From Mycocentrospora acerina (lineage: Eukaryota > Ascomycota > Dothideomycetes > Pleosporales), in the NCBI GenBank assembly GCA_022701365.1, contig JAKUHH010000041.1, positions 682,001-746,000 of the forward strand: a stretch of 64,000 nt of DNA, read 5' to 3'. The number at the start of each line of letters is the position of its first letter. Position 1 is the stretch's first letter. Both the position numbers and the translations under genes were made by a program. The notes beneath the pieces were generated by a model. The model ran no database searches. It was not told the origin of the DNA and was given only the letters and a program-made list of their open reading frames with translations. Shown here one piece after another: positions 1-8,613 of this stretch.

Positions 1-930
1 CGCCAATGAGCAGGATGCCACTGACACCCAGCGAGCCCAGGCTCTCGACCTTTCCGTAGCCGCTGGGGAAGCGGTCCGAGGGCGGCTTGAGCGACCAGCC
101 GACGGTGGCCAGGGTCATGACATCGCTGACGAGGTCGGTGAGGCTGTGGATGGCGTCGGCGGTGAGGGCTGCGTGTGTGTGAGTATTTGTAGGTGTAGGT
201 GTTTTTGTAGGTGTAGTTGTTTGTGTAGGTATAAATACAGGTATAGGTATACGTGTAGGTATAGGTACATGTACGAGTACAAGCACAAGTGTAGGTGCAA
301 GTACAGGTAAAAGTACAAATATACAAGGGGTCAAGGCAAAGACTCACCCTGGCTATTAAAGACGTAGCCGCCAAAGCCCTTGCTCACGGCCATGCCCAGG
401 TTGACATAGAGGCCAATGCGCGTGATGCGGACGCCGGCATCCTTTTTGTTCTTGGAGAGCAGGAAGGTGTTGTCGTGGGAGTGGTGGTGGTGGCCGGCGT
501 GCGAGTGGCCGGCGTGGCTGCGTGTCTGCGAGTGCGAGAGGGCGCGTGTGTGGGTGTGGGTGGGCGTGGACGTGTGGGCGTGGGCGAGGGTCGTCATGGC
601 GGCAGTAACAGTGGCAGGGGCAGTGGCAGGGGAAAGGCGATGGATGCTGTGTGCAGTCGAGGCCCAGTTGAGGGAGAGGGGAGCAGCGCGCGGTGGTCGC
701 GTGTCCTTTGTAGCCGTCGAGGTGCAGAGGACGCGCAAGTGCGGCGACAGGTGGCCGGCGGGCCTGGTATTACTCTTTGCGTAGTGCAGGACGTGCGGCC
801 GTGGTGCCGTCGAAAACGTGAGCCTGCCCGGGGCGAGCGAGGCACACGGGGAAGGCGAAGGGTTACAGCACACGCGTCGCAGCCGGCCCACGACGACAGC
901 CAGGCCATGGCTGCGGGTGCGCAGGAACAT
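1..930 (-). CDS. Cation diffusion facilitator, mitochondrial MMT1/2-like (partial, runs off window)
   Basis: Two exons are visible: 930-348 and 168-1, split by an intron (donor GTGAGT at 347, acceptor AG at 170-169); the C-terminal part lies beyond base 1. The spliced frame reads through the first CDF membrane region, with motifs such as NLGMAVSKGFGGYVF, then ALTADAIHSLTDLVSDV and WSLKPPSDRFPSGYGKVES. The HSLTDLVSD segment resembles the metal-site helix of CDF proteins (HDxxD class). I chose the ATG at 930 because MFLRTRSHGLAVVVGRLRRV looks like an amphipathic mitochondrial presequence; an earlier ATG at 1068 is possible. Residues about 125-165 are very His-rich, a common metal-binding trait of CDF proteins. 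In yeast the MMT proteins export iron from mitochondria; that role here is inferred from family resemblance. The intron is built of degenerate CCTAYA repeats. Confidence 0.85.
169..347 (-). repeat. Degenerate hexamer repeat filling the CDF intron
   Basis: On the plus strand the intron is largely variants of GTAGGT / GTATAGGTA (CCTACA / CCTATA on the coding strand), roughly 183-310. The units are imperfect. It resembles neither TTAGGG telomere sequence nor a known mobile element; replication slippage inside an intron is the simplest reading. Confidence 0.7.
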
Positions 931-1712
931 GGGGCTGCTGCTGCTGCTGCGGATGATGATGATGGCGCGGGGGAGGAGCACGCAGAGGCTGGGCTTGCGC
1001 TGTCCGCTTGGTGGGTTTTCTTCAGGCTCTCTCTCGCTCCGGCTACGGCTGCAGGCCGTCGAGCACACCAGCTGGGCGTCGCCCTATCGCCCCGGCCTCG
1101 AGGCTCTGCTAGGCAGGTGGGGGCTTGGCCTGGAGCAATTCACACGCACGCAGACACTCTCGCACATGTACGCGCACTCTCGCACACTCGGGTAGTTGGC
1201 GCGAGGTGCATGGTGGCATGTACCCTCTGTACACGGACACATGGGACGCAGACACACACGTACATGTACGCATACGCATACACACACAATACACAGACAC
1301 ATGCAATGCACAAACAACACTCACACAATACGCATGCAACAGACACACTGGCACACTGGCACACAAACACTCTGGCATACATAGTACTTGCACACCCTAC
1401 ATGGGCAATCCCTAGTATTGCCGCGTCACAGCCCAGGCACGCAGGCACGCAGGTACGCACGCAGCCACGCAGCCAGGGTCCGCACACAGACCTCCAGCTA
1501 CCTGCAATTTGAAACATGTGCGCCAAAGCCTCACCATGCACACGCACCGGCCCGATCCTGCCTTGATGCACACGGTACATTGCCATTCCTGTCTTGGATT
1601 ACATTGCAATTACGTTGCCCAGCAATCTGCCACCCTGTGCTTGTGCTGCTCCCAAGAGAGCTTGTGGCCGTCAACCTCTGCACTCCTCATGGCCTGCGCT
1701 TGGCGGCCCTCC
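931..1712. other. Intergenic: CDF upstream region, 3' side of the lipase gene
   Basis: No gene model is supported here. From about 1140 to 1480 the sequence is rich in CACA/ACACAC and CATGTAC words interspersed with CGCAGCCACGCAG-type repeats. Open frames in this stretch are low-complexity Cys/Val/His or Thr/His strings and are not credible proteins. The part near 931-1100 is the likely 5' UTR and promoter of the CDF gene. Confidence 0.6.
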
Positions 1713-2876
1713 TCACAGCTTGGGCTTGGCGCCCTCCACCCCGCCCGCCTCTGACGAGCGCGCCAGTATCCAGCCCACGACATCGCCAAAGAACTTCTCC
1801 TTGTCGCCGTTGGGCTCGCTGTGCAGCTGGTGATACCATCCCTCGTATGTCTTGAACTCGAGATCCTTGACCTGCAGCGCCGCCACCAGCCGCTTGGTTG
1901 CTGCATAGTCCGTCAAGAGGTCCTTTGTGCCGTGACCAAACCAGAGTCGCGCCACTCCGCCTTCTCCAGCATCATTGGGGATCAAGATCTTGCAGGCTGC
2001 CAGTTCCGCTGTCCGGCTCAGCATGCCTGCCAGGCCCTCGAGCGTCCCTGTGCCGTGGCACAGCTCGTCTTGCTCGAATCGCTTGTTGGCAACTGGGTCA
2101 CGTGAGATCTGGCTAGGATCCAGCTTGTTGACCATTTGCTTGTGCGGCAAGATGCGTGCGACCAAACGGCCCAGGACGGCCTGGATGGCCGAAGGCCGTG
2201 AGGCTGCAGGAAAGTCGATGAAGGGCGACTCTAGCAGGTAGCCGCGGACGTGCTTGTGGATTTCAGCAGGCCCTTTGGCGGCATAGTAGACGGCCTCGCC
2301 TCCGCCCATCGAGTGCCCCATGATGAACAGCGGGACGGGGCTTGGGATGAGTGTCTTGAGAAAGGACGTGATGTCGTCGAGCACTCGGCTCGTGGGGCCT
2401 GTGAGGCCGCGTTCAGACGGCTTGGAGACGGAACGGCCCCATCCTCTGTGCCTGCTTAGCTCTCGACTTGGCTGCAACGGGCAGGCTCGACTCACCTCTG
2501 GTCAAACCCATAGACCTCGATTCCCTGGGAAGCTAGAGTCGGGAAAAACTCGCCGTATGTGCCGACTGGCAGACGTCAAGGCTCCACTCGAGTCGCCTGG
2601 GAAGAGGTAGGCTACTTACTGTGCTGTCGTCATCACGTTAGTCGTGTAGCCCATGTGCACTGCACTCACTGCGCTGTGCTGCACCCAGGGACAGCTTACA
2701 TCAGAGAATCCATGGATAAAGGCCAGGCGGGCAACAGGCGGGCCCTCGGTCTATCCAGGCCAGTAAGCACAGCTCGGTGAGATGCACAACGGGGGCCATG
2801 TTGTGGGTACCTTCCACGTCTTGGTGTACAGCTTCTTGCCGTCCTCGACCGTGTGCCAGCCCTCTTGGGTAGACAT
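1713..2876 (-). CDS. Monoacylglycerol lipase-like alpha/beta hydrolase (Yju3 type), five exons including a 4-nt microexon
   Basis: Exons on the minus strand: 2876-2811, 2750-2700, 2623-2620, 2565-2496 and 2445-1713, giving 307 residues, typical for Yju3/MGLL enzymes that release the fatty acid from monoacylglycerols. Visible motifs are FIHGFSDH (the HG oxyanion-hole region, about residues 33-40), GFDQRGWGRS and the nucleophile elbow GHSMGGG with the catalytic Ser near residue 109. FGHGTKDLLTDYAAT and EGWYHQLHSE contain the expected Asp and His of the triad. The third exon is just CACA: it supplies the conserved His of FSDH and one base of the next codon, and joining exon 2 directly to exon 4 breaks the frame. 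The gene is divergent from the OXNAD-like gene with 299 bp between start codons. It has no signal peptide; lipid-droplet or cytosolic location is inferred. Confidence 0.88.
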
Positions 2877-2882
2877 GGTGGT

Positions 2883-2931
2883 GCGGTATGCTGTGGTATG
2901 CTGTGGTATGCAAGATGCAAGATGCAAGACG
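2883..2931. repeat. Short tandem repeats in a divergent promoter
   Basis: Three copies of a GGTATGCTGT-like unit are followed by three copies of GCAAGAT/C. They lie just upstream of the lipase start, in the 299-bp region shared with the OXNAD-like gene. Confidence 0.7.
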
Positions 2932-3175
2932 CACGAATAGGTCGAGTCAAGAAAGTGCAGATGGCCCGTCGATGGATGCCACGGGGAGCCGCGGCCCATG
3001 CCATGCGGTGCTGGGTGCTGGATGCTGGGGCCCAAGCTCCAGTGATGGCCCGCAGGCATGTCGAGGCATGGACAATGCACAGGCACCGCAAGCCCCTCTG
3101 TCGACCCTGTCCACCTGTCCACCCTGCCCACCCCCGCCGCACGAGTTTGCCCGACGCTGGCGCAAGAGCCTTGCG

Positions 3176-4351
3176 ATGCGCCTGTCCGTCTGTCGCCCTC
3201 TCTGCCACTCCATCTCCGCCCGCTCGCCTGCCATCCGCAGAGCGCCGCCAGGAAGCATGCCGCAGTCGCAGCCCAAGCCCACGCCGCGGTCCGCCAAAGC
3301 CATCTCGTCGAGCCACCAAGACCGCACCGCGACGGAGCCGCGCCAGAGGGACCTGCACACGGCCACGGTCGACGCCATCACCGACGTCAACAGCCGCATC
3401 AAGACGTTCAGGTTCGCGCTCAAGGACAAGAACGGCTTCAACGTACGCACGCCTGCCGCCGGCTCCTCCCCCGTCTCCACCCGCGACATGCGCTGATGGA
3501 CAAGCCAAGTTCCTGCCCGGCCAGTGGCTCGACGTCTTTGTGCCGGGGGTCGACAAGGCCGGCGGCTTCACCATTACGAGCTCGCCGCGAGACGCCCTGT
3601 CGCAGTCGGACCCGGCCCACACGCCCTTTTTCGAGCTGGCCGTGCAGAAGAGCCCCAACAACCCGCCCGCCGCCTGGCTGTGGCAGCCGGCCGACGAGGT
3701 CCAGGGCAAGGAGGTCACGGTGCGCGTGGGCGGGAGCTTTGTCTGGCCCCCGCCCGGCCTCGACCTGAGCAAGATCAAGCGCGTCGTCTTGGTGGCAGGC
3801 GGCGTCGGCATCAAGTGCGCCTCTCTCTGCTCATCGCAACAAACATGCACCCACTGACGACAACACCACGCAGCCCTATGGTGTCGATACTCTCCTACAT
3901 GAACCAAAACTACCCCTCGCTCGAAGTCCGCCTCCTCTACTCGACCAAGGTGCCCTCGCGCGAGACGGTCCCCACCCAGGTCCTCTACCTCACCCGCCTG
4001 CTCGACCTCTTCCGCATTCCGCGCTCTGAGACAACAAAAGACCGCCTCGAGCTCTTCTTCACCGGCACCTGGGACGGCTCGCCCATGGACAAGCAAAACA
4101 CGGAACCCATAGAACCCCTCATGTCGCTCACACTGCCAAAGCTCGACGTAGACACCGAGGTCCCCGTGGTCGCGTGGACGCACCGCATCGACGAGATTGC
4201 GCTGAGCAGTGCGGTGGGCACCAAAGAAGAAGCCAAGGATACCTGCTTCTACGTCTGTGGGCCGCCGGACATGACGGATGAGATTGTCGCCTTCTTCAAA
4301 GCGCAGCAACACGTTATTCCTGCAAGGGTGTTGTGCGAGAAGTGGTGGTAG
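3176..4351 (+). CDS. Oxidoreductase NAD-binding domain protein (OXNAD1-like), probably mitochondrial
   Basis: Exons 3176-3442, 3510-3814 and 3874-4351 give 349 residues. The protein has the ferredoxin-reductase fold order: an FAD-binding barrel with FLPGQWLDVFVPG and GGFTITSSP (the RxYS/T-like flavin site), then a Rossmann NAD domain with VVLVAGGVGINPMVSIL and the late DTCFYVCGPPDMTDE motif, ending EKWW. These match OXNAD1-type flavin reductases, whose physiological substrate is not established. I chose the ATG at 3176 because MRLSVCRPLCHSISARSPAIRR is a plausible mitochondrial presequence; a later in-frame Met (MPQSQ) is the alternative. The first intron needs the AAG acceptor at 3507-3509 to keep phase, the weakest junction in the model. 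Its promoter is shared with the lipase gene. Confidence 0.88.
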
Positions 4352-5699
4352 AAGTGGTGATTGGAGTGCTAGTAGAATTGCTGGCAGAAGTGGTGGCAGA
4401 AGTAGTGCTGCAAGTAGTGTGCTGCAGCCTGTGTTGTAAATGGTCGCTTGACGACAACTTGAATCGTGACATGCATGCGCAAACATACCCAATGATGATG
4501 GGGGGAGTGCAGATTGCCCAATCACTGCGCTTGTACCGCCAACATGTAGGTACCTTTAAAGGTCAATCAATCACTCCACCATCTCTCCCATGTAAAAGGC
4601 CGTTGCACCAGCTTCACATTCCATTGCACTGTATTACATTATATTACAATACAGCATCAGCAAGCGCCATTGAACAACGATCCTCACACCACGACACCCA
4701 TTTTTCTTTTACGCGCCGAACAAGTACCGCAAATCACCCACCCACCCAAGTACCTACTTAGTACCTACTTAGTACCTACTTAGTACCTACCTTACCAAGC
4801 CAAACCACACCTACATGCCCACTTTTCCCTCTCTCTCTCTTTGCACAACCCGCTGCACACTCTCCCCTTGCAGCAAAACTTCCCCCATTCAGAAGAATTA
4901 GCCACCATTTCCTCCCTCGGGGCCCGCCTCGCGCCTCGCGCCCGCCCTGCACCCCGTCCTGCCCGCCCATTGGCTCCGCGCAATCACAAGTGCCTCGCTG
5001 CATGCAGCCAGTCACAAGCCGCAGCGGCGCTTTCGCCCCCCTCTTTTCTTCACGCGCCCGGGATGCATGTGCAGAGGACTTGCAGGTTGCGCGGGTGGCC
5101 GCTCCTGCGGGTCGGTGGTGTGCTGCGTGGGAGGGTTAGCGGGTGGGTAAGTTTGTATTGGATTGGGTTGGGTTGGACTGGTTTGATTTAAGAGGGAGGG
5201 GGCGCCCGCTTGCGCTGCAGCTGCGCCTGCTTGAAGGGCTGACGACTTGGTTTTTGTATCTGTCTGTCCATCTACTTATCTGTCCGTCTATCCCTCTATT
5301 CATCGATTTATTTCATCGTTGAGTGAGGCGTGGACTTCTGGTCGGAATCTCACCTGGGATATTATTAATGAGGCTGTGTGACTAACGACTTGATTTGGGT
5401 TGACATCTATTTTTTTTTAAAAAAAAAAACTTGTTAAAGAGCTGGATTACGTTGGATTGTGTTGTGTTGGATGAATGTTCTGGATTGGGGGAGAGGTACA
5501 CGTCAGAAACTGGGCTGAACTGAACTGAACTGAACACACCGCACGTTTACGGAAAGGATAAGAGACGGACGAAGAAAACAAACGAGCAAACAGATGAGCA
5601 AATAACGCGAATTGGCGTTTACATCTATATCTTTATCTTCAGCTACTACTACATCAACATCAACATCAACATCGATATCGACATTCCACTCCAACACCA
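4352..5699. other. Intergenic region upstream of the membrane-protein gene
   Basis: I see no gene here. Immediately after the OXNAD-like stop the sequence keeps a GAAGTGGTG / GTAGTGCTG triplet rhythm to about 4420. There is an 11-bp tandem repeat at 4751-4793, a CCATTGG (CCAAT-type) box near 4970 and a T9/A11 inverted repeat at 5410-5429. The last 200 bases before the next ATG are A/C-rich with ACATCAACATCAAC repeats, as expected of a 5' UTR. Confidence 0.6.
4751..4793. repeat. 11-bp tandem repeat TACCTACTTAG, about four copies
   Basis: Three perfect adjacent units are followed by a partial fourth. The core TACCTAC also appears, inverted, as GTAGGTAC near 4545. Confidence 0.85.
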
Positions 5700-7091
5700 A
5701 TGGGCCGCTTCTTCCTCCCGCGCCAATGGCGCCTCCCAACCCTTGTGTGGTTCCTCATGATCTTCGAGTTCCCCTTCACCGTGGCAAACCTTGCTCTCTT
5801 CGGCATCGCAAGTCCAAACCTGTACCGCACGATTTTGTGGCGTGAGGGCGGTAGATTGGGCTTCAACAGCGATCCGAGCACGATCATCTATGCGTATGCG
5901 AATTACCGCCCAGTGTCTGTGCCGGTGGTGTGGAGTGCATTGTAAGTCTTTTTTATTCCAAAGTTTTATAATGTTTCCCTTGTTATTTTGCATTTATATT
6001 GGAAAGAGGAGGCGAAAAGAAAAGAAGTTGAGCAAAGATAAGGAGGAGGTGTATTCTCCAGGATATATATACATATATCTCCCAATTTTTTTATCAAAAC
6101 TACAATACTAACACCACCTCCAGCAACACACAATACCACCTCGTCATCGGCGTAGTATGCATGTTCTTCCTGCTCGTCAAAGCCACCCTCTGGCTCCTCA
6201 AAGTCTTCTTCCCCATCCTCTCCGTCCTCCTGCACATTGCCCTGCTCTGCCTCTGGGCCTACGGCATCCACGTGCAAACCGCACCCGACACCATCGACCC
6301 GCAGCGCCCCAACCCAGGCGCCCCTTGGTACATCACCCGCAGCTGCGGCATTGTCGAAGACCCAACCATCCGCGGCTACTGCATGCAAGCCAAGAGCTCC
6401 TTTGCCGTCAGCATCATCATGCTGTACGTTCCTAGTCCCCCTTCCCCACCCCCCTTTCTCTCTCCCCATCTCGCAATACTAACACCACCCTCCCCTCAGC
6501 ACAATATACACCGTCTTCCTCCTCCTCTCCCTGTACTCGATCCTCCGCCCGACCGCCGCCCAAAGATCCGCCCACGCGGAAAAACTCGCCGAAAAGGAAA
6601 AATGGGCCGCCGTCACTTCCCCTCCTTCCCCCTCCTCATCAACATACTACCACCAGCATGAAATGTCCCCCGAGCAGCAGTGGCAGCACATGTGGGAGCT
6701 GCAGCAGTTGCCGCGCACGCCCGGCGGGCCACGGAGTCCCATGACGCCGAGGACTACGGCGTTTAGCCAGCTGGAGGGGGGCAGAGACAGAGGGAACGGG
6801 AATGGGAATGGGAAAGGGAAAGGAAGAGGCAATTGGATTGCAAAGGCGAATGAGAATGCGAGTCAGGGGTGGTACAAGGGCGGGTATGGTCAGGCTGGTG
6901 CAGTAGGTGGTGGTGGTGCAGCAGGTGATGGTGTGGGGAGTGTAACAGTGAGGGATGTAGGCGAGAGGGATGTCGATGTCGATGTCGAGCATGCGGGGGC
7001 CGGATACGCATACGGGCCTGTGTACGATGGGTATGAAGAAGGGGGAGCTGCTGCTGCTGCAGCAGCAAAGGGAAAAGGAGCTGCGTATTAA
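5700..7091 (+). CDS. Fungal multi-pass membrane protein (MARVEL-like topology), function unknown
   Basis: Three exons, 5700-5941, 6124-6423 and 6500-7091, encode 377 residues. Hydrophobic segments lie near residues 12-36, 82-105, 106-130 and 172-195, suggesting four membrane helices in the first 200 residues. The cytosolic-looking tail (about 200-377) is Gly/Asn/Lys-rich, with GNGNGNGKGKGRG and a poly-Ala run before the C-terminal KGKGAAY. I recognise the layout as common in conserved Pezizomycotina proteins without an assigned function; a MARVEL-domain relation is only a topological guess. Both introns close in frame (CT|C and TT|C phases). The gene converges on the Mix17-like gene. Confidence 0.8.
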
Positions 7092-7501
7092 TTAACAGGG
7101 CCTTTTGAAACGTGTAAATGACTATCTTTTTTTCCATCTTCATCTTCATCTCTCGTCTTTCGTCTGTTTATTTGTTTAATTTTTTTTCAGTACTGATGAT
7201 GAGTGAAGAGAAGGGGTCTTAGTTCCTTAGAAATAGAACGTTCTTTATTCACATAGATGCCCTACATGCGTGTCCATCTATGGTATTCCCAAGATGAGGA
7301 TGGATATGCCGAAAGAAGATGGGGTAGAATAGTGCAGAACAGACAGAACAAATAGAACACATGTTTGGATTAATTTTTGTTTTTATCAAAGCGGCGATTC
7401 TCATGCGCAATCATACAAATGCCACACACTGGATACCAACTCCATTCAAAATGCTCTTTCTCCCCCCTTCCCCCCCATAGTCCCATACTCTCTCTCTCTG
7501 C
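7092..7501. other. Convergent 3' region
   Basis: This is the shared downstream region of two converging genes, T/A-rich with poly-T near 7129 and 7180. No gene is seen. Confidence 0.6.
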
Positions 7502-8109
7502 CTAGTACTGCCCCGCAGCAGCCTGGCAGGCCTTGAGCTGGTCAAGATACCACCCGCAAATCGTCAAGCTGCCCTGGTTCTCGTCCATGCACCGGCGGAA
7601 GTTGCCCACGTCCGTCGCACACGCACCGCTCTGCGTCATGTTGGTCGACTGCTGGTGCTGTTGCGCAAAGTCGGTGGACTGGGGGGATGCCTCGGCAGGC
7701 GCGGAACTGCTGCCTCCGCTGAACCAGCCGCCGACTGCGTGGCCGATGGAGGATCCGACTGCGACACCACTGGACGAGGGGGTTAGCAAGAGGGGAGGAT
7801 TTGGAATGTTGGGTGGGGAAAAAGGGAGGGAGCGGGGCAGATGGTGGTGGTGGTGGGATGTGGAGATTGGACATGTATTTAGACATTGAGGGGGACTCAC
7901 GCTGCGGTGCTAGCCATCTGTCCAAAGAGCCCGGGGCCCTGGGGAGTGGGAGCTGCCTGCTGTTGCATGGGCGTTGGTGCTGGGGCTGCGCGCTGCTGGG
8001 GGGCGGCAGCCGTTGACGAGTGACGCTGGGGGGCGGGTGCGGGCGCGGGTCTTGCGGGCGCGGCCGTGGGGCGGCGAGGGGGCGCTGATCCTCCACGTTG
8101 ACGGGCCAT
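7502..8109 (-). CDS. Twin-CX9C mitochondrial protein, Mix17 / CHCHD2-CHCHD10 family
   Basis: Exons 8109-7901 and 7769-7502 give 158 residues. The N-terminal half is Ala/Pro/Gln-rich and arginine-containing (MARQRGGSAPPRRPTAAPA), as in CHCHD2/10, and is followed by a glycine-rich hydrophobic stretch, AGVAVGSSIGHAVGGWFSGG. The C-terminal CHCH domain has two CX9C pairs: CATDVGNFRRC and CGWYLDQLKAC. Family members enter the intermembrane space by the Mia40 disulfide relay and act in cristae and respiratory-chain maintenance; that role is inferred. The intron donor is GTGAGT and the acceptor CAG, phase 2. Confidence 0.93.
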
Positions 8110-8613
8110 GTTTGTGGATTGGGTTGGGTTGGAGGTGGTGTGTAGGCGGTGGATGGCAAGGTTGGTGTGGTGATTGAGTGTTGTGGTGAACAGGTCGATG
8201 GCAAAAATGAAGCTCAGATGCAGGTCCGAGGTTCCAGAAACATCGGCATCATGGCTAGCGCATATTTTACGCGTGTGAGCTTTCTCTGCCGTCTCATTGG
8301 ATGGGCCGTGTCGGCACGATGGTTTAATATCCAGGCTGCTATACACTCGTGTTGACCCGAAATGAAACACCTTTTAGCATCGCTCTAATGCACGTGTCTA
8401 CTATCAACGCTTTGCTTCAACTACTGCATTAGGCAAGTAGCGATATAGACCATCACACAACACATCATCCTTGATCCACCAACACCGTCGCACAACAGCA
8501 ATCACCACTAAACATACTCATTCATAGGTATTCTAGTCTCAGCTATGCATAGCCTCACTCCCCACCAAGCAACTTTGTCTTTTCCAAAACATTTCCATCA
8601 TTTCAACGCTGTT
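8110..8613. other. Intergenic: Mix17-like promoter and Sec21 3' side
   Basis: No gene is seen. The part nearest 8110 is G/T-rich and is the likely promoter of the Mix17-like gene; 8400-8613 is A/C-rich and probably holds the 3' UTR of the coatomer gene. Confidence 0.6.

Noticed and set aside
183..310. Telomere or interstitial telomeric repeat
   Set aside because: Units are degenerate GTAGGT/GTATAGGT, not TTAGGG, and the stretch is bounded by clean splice sites of a gene.
295..1512. 405-codon plus-strand open frame
   Set aside because: Antisense to the CDF exon and then a translated CA microsatellite (Thr/His strings).
2696..4525. 609-codon minus-strand open frame
   Set aside because: It is antisense to all three OXNAD-like exons and includes their introns without any motif.
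4333..4761. 142-codon plus-strand frame after the OXNAD-like stop
   Set aside because: Its start lies inside the OXNAD-like exon and the Val/Glu-rich beginning reflects the local triplet repeat.
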